A DNA stretch of 64,000 nt from Pomphorhynchus laevis (GCA_012934845.2 WNNJ02001213.1:186001-250000), one strand, 5' to 3'. Positions 45,927 through 59,339 are shown, counted from the stretch's first letter. Notes: generated by a model not told the origin, from the sequence alone. Program-made: numbers and translations.

Positions 45927-47508
45927 TTAGTAAGTGGGGGTTATGTACGGAGTAAAGTGGGTGTAGATGTGCTTAAGGATAAATCGCGTAATGACCTGAG
46001 GGAGTCGGATAGACCGCGTCTTCTGAAAGACTATAACATCTGCATATCTGCCAGATAAAAGGCTAAGGGCGGAAGCACCTAACGAATTCCACTTAAGAAT
46101 ATTCAGTGAAAAAGGCTCTCGATTACTTTGCATTAATTTAAGTTGGCTGGGGTGAGATGGCTCCCCCTAGTCGAAACCAGTCGTGAGAAGGCTGCCCTTC
46201 TCACACCCAGCTGAACTAGGTTGAGTCACTTACCCACAGGCAATATCTTCATTTTCCTTAATAATGCCAGAATCGGCAACATCCCAGTGCACGTTTATTC
46301 TTGCCAGCTTTAAAGCTGCAACGGTTTGTATTGGTCAAGTCATCTTGTTTGAGGGTTTACTTTCGATGTTCGGCTTAGTCATAGTAGAAAGGGTCATGGT
46401 TTGGAAAAAGTTACTTAACGAATCTTTGATCATTTTCTCTACTTGTGTAATTGCCGCTTGGATCCTACAATCTACATAATTAGACATATCCCTGACATTT
46501 ATCTTGTTACCTCAACTGATGTCCATCATTGTCGGTTCATAGGCTTGATCATATGTTATTTAATTGATTGCTTTCTTCTTATGCCTCAGCTGGTATTCTT
46601 TAAATGATTTGTGTTTGCGAGACTACGCTGGGTTGTCTCCACTACAGTTTGAGCACTTCGGTTTTAGAAGGCATTTCTCATGTTTGTCGGCAGATCCACA
46701 TACCATGCATGTTTGCGGACTCTAGCATTTGTTTGCCCACACTGATGACATGTGTTGCAGTGGGGTAAGTTAATGAGTCGGACTCCAGCATTGTGAAAAT
46801 TAAGTTGTCCCAAGTATGGGCTAAACTTAGAGCGTCCAAGACGCATCGCGTCTTAGACGGATGTCATGGCAAATGCCATGGGAATTGGATACCCTTTCTT
46901 GTCGTTCAAAAATCTTACTTTTGTGATATTGAAATCATTTTCAAGAAAGATGATGTTCTCGCTTGATAAGTACGTTTGTATATTATTAATTTTTATCGAT
47001 GGCTGTATTGGTTTAAAGACTATCGTTTCTTTATCAAAGTAGTTCTTGTCAAGGAAGGAAACATAAGCTTTAGCAAGATCTTCGGTGTAGAACGAGACTT
47101 TGATCTCTGTTTCGTATTATTTAATAGAATTGAAAAGTATTCTATTTTTGTATTGAACAGAAAAATTACGTATAAACGCATTAAATAAATTGCTCCTTTC
47201 TATAGGAGCTAGCAGCTTAATAATAATCCAATTTTCCGGTTTTGGAATTGGAGCGGAAACTCTCCATTCTTTTTATATTCAACAGATGAAGCTATACTCA
47301 CTTTGTTCTTTCCTTGAAATTCCATTTCGTGACCGTTTACTAGCTCCGACACGTTGCAAACGATACATATTTTCTTGAAAAAATATTATAAATAAATAAA
47401 GATTTTCTTAAACAAAATTAGTACATGGGATATAAGTGTCATTAAAAACAAAAGAAAAAGAAGATGTGTCAAGTATTCTTCGTATTTCGTTATGTTTAGT
47501 CCTCCAAT

Positions 47509-49410
47509 TTATGACATCAGGTCCAGTGGGATCTGAGCCCTCCAGTCGATCCAGCACAACACCCTCCGACTAAACCACCTGGAGTCTTTCAACCCGTAAA
47601 GAGTCCAATCGAGGCGAATTTTCACCCCAGAGGCACACTGAGTTTTCCCTTTCAATGACAGATGCTGGGCCCGTCTCAGAGCTGACCTAGCTCTCTTCAG
47701 GATACGTTTAAGTATATCCAGGTCAGCTTTCGCCGACCAGTTCACCGTAACGGTGAACTCCAAGTATTTTACTCGAATGGGGAAGACAGGGAGGGTTGAT
47801 TAGTCAAAATGGAGGAGAGGGCAGAGAGTGCTAATCTCTTAAGTTTTTGCTTTGTTGCAAGGGCGCTATGGAAGACAATCACCTGCGATTTGGCGAAGTT
47901 TAAAGTAAGATTGGACCGGGTTAACTGGTCTTTTGATCTTAAAAAGAAACGGCTGATATCCGAGACTACGTCTTTGCACCTGCGTCCAGAGAACAGGGCT
48001 GTGGTATCATCAGCGTATACTACTAGACGTTGTTCGCGTTAAAATATTAAAGAAAACAATGGAGGCAGCAAGAAAAAAGATTGGAGAAAGAGGGGAACCT
48101 TGAGGCACGACCGTAATAGGGTAGAACTGACGCGCATCAGGGTCGTCTTCATAATAGAATCGCTTGGTGTACAGCAGTATCTCAACAGCCATAAGGAAAA
48201 CAGCCACAGCAAGTTAATGACCATTCTCCTGACAAAATTGATGCACTTCACCTACAGCTGAATGGACCGAGCGACCTTTGACGAACCCATGGAAACTTGG
48301 TGGTATTAAGTTTCGCCTACTTAGGTGATCGCGGATTTTACGCGCAAGCGCTTTTTCGTAAATGGAGATGAGGGAGTTTTGAATCGAAATGGGTCGCAGA
48401 TCTTTAGTAGGACATGAAATCGATTTGTTTTTGGGTAACAACACACGTCGGCTAATATTTATGCTAGCAATATCGGATGAGGAGGCTAATAGCATTGTGA
48501 TGGCGACCTCCATTCTCTGACTGTCTGTCAAAAGCTGACAAACCCAAATGGAGAGTGGCGCGTGAAATTTAGGGGCGCCCTAAGGTGGCCCCATGAGTTT
48601 AGGATATTTGTAACAGATAAATCCATACTCCTGAAGTCGCACCAAGGCAAGATTGTTGAGGTGATTGAGTGGCTCCATAACTATGTAGGGATAGTGACTC
48701 CTCCAAAACTTTGTCAAGACCTATTTTTCCAATCCAGCCTAATGCTCTATCCCTCCAACAGACAAACTACTTCTTGAATATCTTCCAGTAGGGAGACTGG
48801 GCAGGATTAAGGAAAGCAATGCTTGCCTTATCCTTACCCAGTTGGACCCTATATCTAGTGCTGTAATATTCTTTCGAAAGAACTTGCCTAACAGAAGCAG
48901 AGAGGTTGGGAAAACGGAGCATATACGCCAAGGTCTTGAGTTTTGTCGGAGTAAGACTGTAAATACGACCTATGTAGGTAGTCGAAAGTATCGCGGTAGC
49001 TTGCGAAGAGAGGAAGGAATTAAATTCAGACTAACTCTCATTACCAATCCGGGGGAAGCGTTGGATAGCTGCCTGTAAGAAAGCCACGTTTATAGGATCA
49101 AAGTAAAATCTCCTTCGAAGCAGCGTATCCTCTTCTATCCGCCAACGAATCAGGTCATGACAGGTGAACAGATGCTGTCGCGACTTCTCCGTACAGTGGG
49201 ATTTCAACAACCACATCACATAGGACAGTAATAGGTCGAGGAGTAAATTCGTTGATGTGCACTGAAAGGTAGGGGACGGTGGTTTATGAATAAGATAACC
49301 GTTCCTGGCTATGCGGAGTGCTGCATTAATCCAACGACCAGTTTTGTCTTTGAAGTCACCAAGTACCATATCATAACTGCCTTCTATAAGCCTATCCAGG
49401 AGTTGTTACC
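47509..49410 (-). mobile_element. Jockey/R1-like LINE copy B
   Basis: Minus strand, 3' end at about 47509 (shared GGGCTCAGATCCCACTGGAC with copies A and C). Endonuclease part LGDFKDKTGRWINAALRIAR (49031-49369), RT start LRPISIQNSLISIYEKAL and PPSFHGFVKGRSVHSA (48214-48531), RT middle QFYPITVVPQGSPLSPIFFL (48010-48207), then the C-terminal LKRARSALRRAQHL (47509-47763). Split over several frames. 5' truncated at about 49410, where copy C starts in the opposite direction. Confidence 0.85.
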
Positions 49411-49439
49411 CTGGAGAATCAATTCAAAGTATTCAATAC

Positions 49440-52400
49440 TAGATTTATTATGAGAAGAACGGCTTAACAGTGCCAGTTACCTTCTGCTCCGCCTCGGTGG
49501 ATGTTACTGATTGTCTTTCCAGATCGGCATGTAACCCTTTTCTAGGACACAACTTAACTTTTACTATGATCGATACAGACAACCTAACATACCACACTGT
49601 AATCGCTGACACAATTGGGGGCACTAGGAGGTCAGAATGCCATTTATACAAATCGTGTAGAGTATGTGGCTCTCTTGTCGAGCATACACATGGTAAGTGT
49701 GATAGTGCCCCCCCCCAATTCTCAAATTGTGGAGGGAACCACCCAGCGTGGTCAAGAAAACAAACTATTTTGAAGCTTATAAAAACGACACTGTGATGAT
49801 GCTGTTAAGCACTCCAGCTTCGTGGAAGCTAGTACAGCTAATATCAAACTTTCGGACCTGGATATAATCCGCCTAATCGATGCCAAGCATCCGGCTTCGT
49901 TGAATTACTAATGAAAGCATTTTTCCGTCTGGATTAGAATTATATGTGGTACGGCACAAAATCAGATTACATCAAATTCAGATAATTTGTCTAAGGCAGA
50001 GCCTGCTTCAAAGAAGAGAACAGCTTCACCCATAAACTCTCCTCCCACAAACTAGCTAGAAGGACTGGGAATTGGCGGAGGTAACCTCGGGAAAGGAAGA
50101 TAACGCACGTGGGCAAATGACTCCCTTTGTTGATGCCGAGAATATGAAGGACAACATTCTCGGATCCGGTTCAAACTAGGTGGAGGGAGTACCAATCCGG
50201 TAACTCTAACGCAATGGGAAGTATTCAAGAGGCTTTTTCACTGAATATTCTTCAGTTGAATTTAGAAATTGCTTCCGCTCTTAGGCTTCTATCTGATAGA
50301 GATGCTGATGTTATAGTCCTTTAAAAGACGCGGTCTATCCGTCTACCCCGAGAATATTACTCGATATATCTCAAACCATATAATCACCGACTCTGATTCA
50401 TACATAACCCCTCCTAACTCCACTTCTCCTCAAGGTCTTCTAACCTTAGTGAAGTGATCCTTAAGCTCCACCCTCACACTAAACTATTATTGAACAGCCA
50501 TTATTTAGCTATATTACTTGTTAAAAACGGTAAACGCATCAACATAGCCAATGTATATATCCCACCAGAGAAAATTCACAAGAACCGTGATTTTCTGAAT
50601 CGGATCTTAGGCAGCGGCTAGACATGTTACTTGATAACTTCAACGACAGAATGGTCGTTGGATTAATGCAGCAATCCGCAGAGCCAGGAACGACTGTATT
50701 TTACATGAACCATCATCCCCTACCTTTCAATGCTCAACAGCAAATTCACTCCTTGACATATTACTGCTACATAGGATGTGGTTGTTAAAACCGATCTGTA
50801 CTGAGCAGTCGCGCCAACAGGCGGCTGGAGGAAGATACGTAGCTTAGAAGGAGGTTTCACTTCGATCCTATTAGAGTGACATTTTTTCAAGCAGCTATAC
50901 AACTCTTGTCCAGGATAGGGAATGAGAGTTTGACCGAATTGAATTCCTATCACTCTTCGCAAGCTAGCGGGATCATTTCGACTACCTATAGAGGTTGCGT
51001 TTACAATCCCACTCAAACAAAACTTAACGTACTAGCAAAAATTCGACACCTTTCCAATCTCTCTGCTTCATTCAGGCAGGTTCTCTCGAATGAATAATAG
51101 AGCTCTAGATATTGGCTCTAGCTGAGTAAGGACAAGACAAGTATTGCTCGTCTTAATCCATATCAGGCTTCTTTTCGGAAGTTATTCAAGGAGAAGTTTG
51201 TCTGCTGTCGACAGAACGCATTGAATTAGATTGGTAGCGTAGGCCTTGATAGAGTTTTGGATGAGTCACTAGCCCTACATAATTATGGAGCCACGATTTC
51301 TCCCCAGCCATTCCCGCCTTGGGATGATTTCAGGAGCAAAGACTTATTATTACTGATATCCATAACTCATGGGTCCACTTCCGGGAACCTCCAAATCCGT
51401 CGCTTAACGCTCTTCTCGAGTTTACCAGCTTTTTACAGCCGAGCAAAGATTAGAAGTGGCCGTCACAATGCTTTAATCTAACAATCCGATGTGGCCGGCA
51501 ACAATTGTAGCCGACGTATATTTTTACCTATTAAGAACTTGGTTTCATGTCCCAAAGATTTGCGGCCCATTTCGATTCAAAATTCCATTATATCCATGTA
51601 CGAAACAGCGCTTGTGCATAAAATCCGCGATTATTTAAAGAGGCGTAAGTTAATCCCACCTAGTTTTCATGGGTTTGTCAAAGGGCGCTCGGTCCATTAA
51701 GCAATTGATGAAGTGCTTCAGTTCAGTCAGGATAACAGTCATCAGCATGCTGTGGCTGTTTTTTTTGACTTTTCTGCTGCATTAGACCGCATCTCCATTC
51801 CCTTTGTTATCTCCTCTCTCAGGTTCCTCGGGCTGCCTATGATAATTGTTAACAGGGTGGATATATTGATGCACAACAAGCGGTTTTACTATGAAGACGA
51901 CCCTGATGCACATCAGTTCTACCCTATTACAGGTGTGCCTCGTGGTTTCCCACTTTCTCCTATCTTATATCTTGCTAGCTCCATTGTTCTCTTCAAGGCA
52001 TTTAAACGCGAACAACATCTCGTGGTATACGCTGATGATACCACATCCTCGTTTTCTGGAAGCAGGTGTAAATATGTAGTATCGGGCATCAGCCGTTATT
52101 TTTAAGATTAAAAGACCGCTTACTCCTTCCAATCTTATTCTAAACTTCGAAAAATCGCATGTGGTCGTCTTTGATAGCGCCCCGCCACAAAAATAACTTA
52201 ATAGACTAGCACTATATGCCCTCTCTTCAATTTTGCAGCCACAGCCACTCCCCATCTTTACGAGTCCAGTAAAATATTTAAGGTTCACCGTTAGGTGTAC
52301 TGGTCGGCGAAAGCTGACCTTTATAGACTTATATGTATTCTGAAGAGAGCTAGATGGGCACTGAAACGAGCTCAGCATCTGACATTGAATGGGAAATCCT

Positions 52401-52640
52401 AAGTACACCTATGGGGTACTTGGGCTCTTTCTGGATTAGTCTTCTTCTCTAGAAGACGTCAACTAGAGCAAAGACAAAGGTTTCTCAAGTACCTCATCTC
52501 GAGATTACCGACCATAGTCCGCCTCGACTGGAATCTCTGGGGGCTGAGAAACCCTGAATGATTCAGTCGTAAGGCGGCGCGTTGGTGCGGTGGGTGCTCA
52601 GATCTCTCTGGACCTGAGGCCGTGAAAGTATAAAAGATGT
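49440..52640 (+). mobile_element. Jockey/R1-like LINE copy C
   Basis: Plus strand. Zinc knuckles CRVCGSLVEHTHGKC and NCGGNHPAWS (49650-49750) end ORF1. Endonuclease start FSLNILQLNLEIASALRLL...DADVIVL (50230-50330), GDFN-like region LDNFNDRMVVGLMQQSAEP (about 50630-50690). RT LRPISIQNSIISMYETAL (51491-51700), DFSAALDRISIPFV and GVPRGFPLSPILYL, YADDTT (51713-52105). Ends about 52640. Frames change between and within domains. Confidence 0.87.
51713..52105 (+). CDS. LINE copy C reverse transcriptase palm, 130 aa
   Basis: Contains AVAVFFDFSAALDR (motif A; residues about 14-27), GVPRGFPLSPILY (residues 80-92) and VVYADD (residues about 108-113, catalytic). The frame begins at an internal methionine after a stop in the RSVH stretch at 51698, where copy B reads on as RSVHSAVGEVHQF. 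Confidence 0.82.
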   Translation: MLQFSQDNSHQHAVAVFFDFSAALDRISIPFVISSLRFLGLPMIIVNRVDILMHNKRFYYEDDPDAHQFYPITGVPRGFPLSPILYLASSIVLFKAFKREQHLVVYADDTTSSFSGSRCKYVVSGISRYF

Positions 52641-54030
52641 CAAAATTTGTTGGAGAAGATAGAATGTAAAAGAATGTTATTTCATCGAATTGTGTTTTTA
52701 TCAAATTATGTATGTACTGTTAAGAAAATATTATCATAATCATTATATAAAGATATATACATATATATAAGGATTCGATGTTGTGCTTTTCTACAAACGA
52801 AAATGATAAAAATTTGAACAATTCACTGTAAAAATAAAGTATAAACAAACCATTTTTTCTAACTCGATAAAAATGTTCGGATTGACAATTACAACTAATC
52901 GATTAAGCCAAATCAATCTAGAATAAAGTTGACCTAATTGCATTCATTGTCTTACAACATTATCAGTAATGAATCATCCAATACTGCGTAAGCTATTTAT
53001 TATGTTCTATTCATTTGAGCTAGAAATCTACTGAGCTCGAATGATTATTATATAAATATATACGATTATATGAGATTCGATGATATACACTTCTACGAAC
53101 GAAAACTCTGTGAAAGGTTATTTAGATTTCAAAAAATAATAGAGCATGTAATTATCTAACTGGATTACCTTTAAAACCTGATATCGTCTAGCTGAGCAAT
53201 TTTAGAATAGAGTGGCAGGAACATTTGTCATAATGACCAAATCGCCGACAAAATTAGCAATTTTAGTTAATTTTTATAATAATTACCAAACATGAAATTA
53301 CCAAAATAAATTTGTCTACAAACGTAATTAATCTCTGACTAAGAGATTCAATTAGCGATTGTTCTGAAAAATGATTCTTGAAAATTAATAGAAAATTTAA
53401 TAAAGGGAAGTTCATACTCTCTATGAAATTAATGACGATCAACAATCTGAAAATCGATGAAAACTAATTCAATTGGTCTTTGATATTTTTAATGACGTTG
53501 ATAAAAATAAGTTTATTATTTATTACTACAGAAAATAAAATAAACTATAAATTAAATTGATCGTTCATTGAATATATTAGAATTAATTTATCGTAAAAAA
53601 CAGATATTTCAATTCATTTTTATTTATTAAACAAATTATTTATATAAATTACTATTAAAAACATTTATAATTAATATATAATTAATTATTGTAAATGAAA
53701 TAAGACCAATAAATTTAGTAAATAAGGAATGACAGCTTGTTCGAAGCCGTTTTTCTATGAACTAAGCATAGAACATATAACATATTGTGATCCTATTTTG
53801 TTCTTGGTAATTTGAATGTACGTCTTGATCGCCCAAAGCCACCTTACGACTCATTTTATTTTCTTAATGTTTGACCAAGAGTTTACGAATATTACCTTGT
53901 CTTCAACATACATACTAGGTGGCGCACTAAGAATATAGGTTTATCAAAGTGGATATTTTGAAAAGCATCCATTTACAGATTCACTAAATTACATATTTAC
54001 AGTTTAAAAAAGTAAAAACAAACAAAAAAT
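52640..54030. other. AT-rich spacer, no gene seen
   Basis: Contains a diverged tandem pair: TATATAAGGATTCGATG with TTCTACAAACGAAAA at 52760-52805 and TATATGAGATTCGATG with TTCTACGAACGAAAA at 53065-53110. No genes recognised. Confidence 0.5.
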
Positions 54031-54039
54031 ATGATCAAT

Positions 54040-54345
54040 ATCAATAGGTTGATTTTAATATGTGGGAGAGTGTGGAATAGTTTAAAAAAGTGTGAATAAT
54101 CGAATCAATTATTAAAGGATAAAAAAGAGCGGATAATGTGTTTGAAGGATGGAAAGGATACGGTTGAGAGGATGACATGAGTAAGTTTATTCGAGGGAAT
54201 AGATACGGTAACAAAAAGATAACAGCGTTTACATTTTGAGGAAAATGACGGAACATGGAGAAGAACAGGGTCACATGAACGAAGATTTATGGCGGTGAAG
54301 CTGGATTCAATAAGTGTAGGAAAGCGAGTTTAAGAATAATAAAAA
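54040..54345 (-). mobile_element. L2-like LINE, 3' end segment
   Basis: Minus strand frame fragments end HTFLNYSTLSHILKSTY (54041-54274) and are preceded by HKSSF, fitting the weakly conserved tail of the L2-like element that resumes at 56600. Separated from it by the RTE-like LINE. Confidence 0.5.
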
Positions 54346-54359
54346 AATTCTTGACAAGA

Positions 54360-56520
54360 AAAAACAAATAATACACAAGAATTTTTCCTGTCAACCACTG
54401 GTACGGGTGTCAGGTCGTGGAGGCAGTGCACAAATAAAACTATTTCGGACATCGCGATCCTAAGCGACAGACCAGAGTTCTCTTTCAGATATATCAAGGC
54501 GGTCTTTGGCCAGGTTCGAGATTTGATCTCTCCACCGGTATCGAAGTCTACCTCGAGGTCTCTTTCCAGAGAATCCGTCCTGAAAAACCATCCGAGGAAG
54601 GCGATCCTTAGACATCCTCAAAACGTGTCGTAATCACCTCAACTAACTTTTTTCGATGTTAAGAAGCAGCGACTTTACTCCGACTCCATTCCGGATGACC
54701 GAATTCCTAACCTTATCTCTAAGGCTAAGACCGGCCATACCGTGAAAGAACCTCATTTCGGTCGCATGTATTCGAGATATGTCCCTTTCGGTTATAACCC
54801 AAAGCTCATGACCATAGGTTAAGATAAGAACGAAGATTGCGTGGTAAACCGAAAGCTTCGCCCGAAGACTCAACTCCCACTTCACCACGACAGACATGTA
54901 CAAAGAACGCATTGATGCGTAAGCTGCATAAATCGGCTTCTCAATCTCTTTGATGTTTCTGTCGTCCCTCGAGAACAATACCCCGTAATATTTAAAATCC
55001 TCCACATCAGGAAGAACCTATTCTTCAATCCGGATTGACATTAACAACTGAATCCGAGACGAGCACATAGAGACAGTCTTGGAGGTACTAACCAACATCC
55101 CTGCCGCTTGGCATTCCATCGGGAATCGATATAGTAAACATTGTAATTCCTCAGGACACGAATCCAACAAAACAACGTCATCTAAAAAAAGCAGATATGC
55201 TATCCTGATGGAACCGAACTATAGACCGACATCCGTCAGAGAAGCCGTCTCGAAATTTTGTCCATGTAAACGGAACAAAAGTGGAGATAAAGGACAACCC
55301 TGACGTAGCCCAACGCCTACTGGAAATGATTCAGACTTCCTACCTAGAATACAAACACAACTCATACTTTGTTCATACAGAGAAGCCACAGCTACCCGAA
55401 GATAGTGTGGTACTCCATACTCCCTTAGTACCTCCCACAATCTCTCTCGCGTAACTCGGTCGAACGCCTACAAATCTACAGAACACATGTAGACCGGTTG
55501 AGCGAACCCCCAAGACCGTTCAAGGATAGTTGAGAGAGAGTAAAGAGCTGATCCGTAGTTCCACGACCTGGACGAAAGCCGCACTGTTCATCTTGCAACT
55601 GTTCCTCAACAATAGGCCGTATCCTTAACTCATGAATCCTAGCAAATAGCTTACTAGTTTGGCTAAGAAGAGTGATGCCCCGATAATTGGAACACACTGT
55701 TCGGCAACCTTTCTTATAGATCGGTACCACCACCCCAGTTCGCCACTCACTAGGAACCTTGCCCGACTTCAATGCAACAATAAAGATCTGTGTAAGCCAC
55801 TTCATGCCAACAACGTCGAGAGCCTTTAAAGCTTCAGGTCGAATATCGTCTACTCAGGCAAACTTGTCGTTACGAAGTTTTTTAACAACATCAATGCCCT
55901 CTTCCAAAGAGATGAGCTCTTTCATTGGTTCTAAAGGCTCTACTTCTACAAGAGAAGGCATATCCATCGGATTAAGGAGACTCCTAAAATGCTATTTCAA
56001 ACAACCAAGAATTTCTTTAATGCCAGTCAGCATAGAGTTTTTTTTGTCATAAACAGTTTGAGGAGTTTTCTGCTACCCAAAGGTTCCTGATCGTCCTCCA
56101 GAACGTCTTCGAAGCTTACCTATAATCAAGTTCTAAGTGCTCTCCAAATTTCTCTCAAGCTGTCTTCTTCGCTTCGGTAACTGCTCGAGCTGAAGCTCTC
56201 TTTGCCCTCCGGTATTTGTCTACAGCTTCCACAGATTTATCTGACAAATTTGCCTTATAAGACAGCTTCTTATGTTGAGTAAAAACTCTAACTGTTAGTG
56301 TCCACCTAGCAGTTCGAAACAGGCCTCCGTGACTCTATTCCACCTTATCGTCCATTGTCTAATCCGCCGTTGGAGTCCGGATGGATCTGAGATAGTCTAT
56401 GAAAAGACTATCCCTACGGCTGATGCAAGCCAGCCAATTATTTAGCCGTTAATCGACGAATGTCAAACATACGTTGCCTAGGCAGCTTCACGAAGAGGAT
56501 AATTGGCAATAGGTGTCAGT
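54360..56520 (-). mobile_element. RTE-like LINE, 3' part, broken
   Basis: Minus strand. NYRGITLLSQTSKLFARI and DEQCGFRPGRGTTDQLF (55476-55805), VGLRQGCPLSPLLFRL (55219-55440), an LLFLDDVVLL catalytic strand (about 55150-55195; FADD is usual, so A to L), FKYYGVLFSRDDRN and ELSLRAKLSVYHAIF, LTYGHELWVITER (54643-55005), then a 3' part with RMSKDRLPRMVF and RPRGRLRYRWRDQ (about 54500-54640). The wording matches RTE/Rex-type elements of animals. Frameshifts lie between each frame; the N-terminal endonuclease is not seen, though 55805-56350 continues as RT-like or upstream coding. Confidence 0.82.
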
Positions 56521-56599
56521 TTAATACTTAATCGACTGGCACCTAGCGGCCCGAGTTTGAGAACAAAAGTTTGTAAATTTGTAAAAGTTAATAAAAATT

Positions 56600-58400
56600 T
56601 GAGAGTTTGAAAGAAAACAAGTTTAAGAATAGAAATCGGCAATTGATACAAAGAATATGGAATATAATGTGGTTTTCCATAGTTAGTCAGTCAAGTTTAG
56701 AGATGCAAGAGGAAATGTGATTAAAACGACGAAGGGGAAAAGGCATGTCGGAATTAACAAGACGCTAGAGAGGAAGAAACTATTATTTAGAGGACAAAGC
56801 AAAAAGACTGAGACAATAGTCGATCTAAAGAGACAATAGACTAGAAATAAGAGTGACGAACGTTAAAATCAAACGAGCTTCTAACACCTCGATGTTCGCA
56901 AAGTATGAGATTGCAAGATCAAATTTTGTCGTAAACGAATAGATTTCGACAAAAACAGTTGTCGAAGTGAACCCCCACGAAAGTTAGACGATCAGCAATA
57001 GGAAGAACGTTCGAATTAAGAAATATCAATGGAGGAGAGACATAGGAAGAATGGATAGCCCATAAAATGTTAGACTTTGAATGGTTAAGATACAAACGAA
57101 GCGATAAAAGATGTTTGGCGATAGAGAGAACACAATTGATAGAAGAGGCGGGTAGATAATCCATAACATAAGTAGGAGAATGAGAGTAACAGATAATATC
57201 ATTCGCTTATTGCATAATGGAGAAATTATGGTCACATGCAATGATGTAGAGATCGCCAAGGAAAAGATAGAAAACAATTGGTTCGAGCACATACCTTGAT
57301 GAAAGTCACAGGAGAGAGTGGAAGAGGTAGATAAAGACGCATTGGAATATACACGAAAAGATTGTTCAGATGGATAAGAGGAGAACAAGGACACAGTAGC
57401 ATATGAAAAGTCATAAGGCGATTAGCAGGGTGGAATGGTCAACAATGTCAAACACAGAAGAAAGGTCGAAGGAAATTACGACACTGCAGAGTTTGTTATC
57501 ACAAGAAAGTAATCAGTCAGAGATAACTTTGTTGCAGGCCAACTCAGTAGAATGATAAGTTCAGAAAGCATATTGAAAATTAGGATGGAGTTTGGACGAA
57601 GATAGATAGATGTTAACCTGTTTAACACAAGACGTTTAAGTTTGAGATAGTTGGAAGGATATATATGGCAATATGAATAAGGCAGCAAGGGAACAAGGGA
57701 GAGTTTTTAAATAGTTGTCATTTAAGGCGGTTTTCAAGCAGGATAAAAAGAGCCACTACTAATAGAAGAGTTAAACATTGAGGTTAGGAAATGAGCGTTG
57801 AATAACCAAAGATTATAAAATATAAGTAGGAAGATTATCAGCACATGTTTTGCTAGGTAAAGATAAAAGCATACGATAAACCTCGTCGACAGGTACACGA
57901 AGATGAAATAGTTCAGGCAGACGAACATCTAGCAAAAAAGATGAGATAAGAGAACAATAAATGCATGTGATAGCTGAATCGAACTTAGATTGAAGATAAA
58001 CAGAAATTAATGTGGATCGAGAGTGATAACATATGTAGAACGCAACACTATAGTGCTGAAAGTATTCCATCTAGATATTGAATTAGCTAAAAATAGTAGA
58101 TTGTTTTTCCAAGGAGCAATAACTTACTACGCGAAAGGGAACGGTGAGATCTACGAAGAGCTAAATAGTGGATGTAAATATCAATGGGGATGGAGGTGTG
58201 AGAACGATGGAGGAAACGAATGTAGGTTTAATACGAACGACGTAGAAGACACATCGAACGCATACAGTCAGAGTCAAACCATGATGCATAGGACGTTTGG
58301 ATAGGCAGTAATCCAATGTAGAGATAACAGCGGAGGAAGATAGTCTATTAGGAACAGCGATTAAATCACGAACACAGCAAGAATGTGAGCGCGCAAAACG
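56600..58400 (-). mobile_element. L2-like LINE, RT region, decayed
   Basis: Minus strand. LPSKTCADNLPTYIL (57813-58070), then HFLTSMFNSSISSGSF and LLPYSYCHIYPS with LKRLVLNRLTS (57476-57928), YSNASLSTSSTLSCDFHQG (57026-57394, the GVPQG region shifted by frame), DIICYSHSP, LYLNHSKSNILWAI and FLNSNVLPIADRLTFVGVHF (56919-57164). Order is that of an L2/CR1 RT. At least six frame changes. Same family type as 9.8-11.0 kb. Confidence 0.75.
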
Positions 58401-59330
58401 GTCTTTTTGGTCAAAGCTCTGTATATAATAATTTAAAGGTTTATTATAACAGCTAAAAATAAGGCCAGTTTAATAAGCCTAAAAAATAATTTATTGTACA
58501 AATAATTATATTTCTATTCATCTACAGCTGTATGCATCAATCCACAACCGAAAAATACACAAGCGATATGTATTTGGGTTGGAAATTTAAACAATGCTGG
58601 ATTGCCTCACATCCGGTTAAAACAAATATATTGAAAGAAAAGTGTAAAGCATATACCATATCATAATTATATTAAAAATGAGGATTGTCATATCATAATT
58701 TTATTAAAAATAAGGATTTTTATAACTGATAATGTCTGAATAAAGAATAAAAGAACTCTTGGGTGAAGAGAAAAAAGTTACTGTTTTGATATCTTACAAT
58801 GTATTTCACTTTGTAAGCACGCGTTTCAGCTACGTAAGTCATCAGGACATAATCTGAACAGTGAAGTTAATTCTTGTGCCCAGCGTATAAACCTGAAGAA
58901 TATGTAGGACAATCATAACATCACACAGATGGAAGATTTAGTAAGGATTCCAATGTAGTTCAAATTCCACCAACAGCTCAAAGGCCAGCAGCATTTAGTT
59001 CATATGATTATAGATGAATAATCAAATAATTCGGCAAATCGATATAGAATATGAAGAAGATAATAGCTTCTTAGGCCGAAGTTGCCGACTGCCGAAATCT
59101 TCATAAGGATATTACGGATCGTGATAGTGAGTTAACAAAAAGCACAATGTTCAGACGCAAACTAAACAGAATCATGGATGTTTAAAAGAAGGGTAAAAAT
59201 ATGTAAAAAGGTCTTGTTCAATAGCAGCATGAATACAAATAATTATCAACACCTCGACTCGACAGAGCTAATTTCATAACAAAGAACCTTATGCAACGAC
59301 GGCAACATCGGTTATCGTACTTAGTATCGT
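58400..59330. other. AT-rich spacer, no gene seen
   Basis: No coding sequence recognised. A CUGAUGA box on the minus strand at about 58850 was considered and set aside as a ribozyme. Confidence 0.45.
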
Positions 59331-59339
59331 ATTTAGCAT

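Larger units (their letters stand above)
44820..47390 (-). mobile_element. Jockey/R1-like LINE copy A, internally deleted
   Basis: Minus strand. ORF1 region 46200-47390 with FYTEDLAKAYVSFL, LENDFNITKVRFLNDKKGYP, HNAGVRLINLPHC and a zinc-knuckle frame CMVCGSADKHEKC then CSNCSGDNPA (about 46650-46720). Endonuclease start SLNILKWNSLG...ADVIVFQKTRS (45927-46133), then the GDFN block at about 45620-45720. RT is missing; the element resumes only as a 3' end at 44820-44930 that matches copy B. AT-rich sequence at 44960-45600 fills the gap. Confidence 0.8.

Noticed and set aside
58830-58880. CUGAUGA box with GAAACGCG on the minus strand
   Set aside because: The hairpin between the boxes is weak, two extra bases precede GAAA and I find no stem I pairing.
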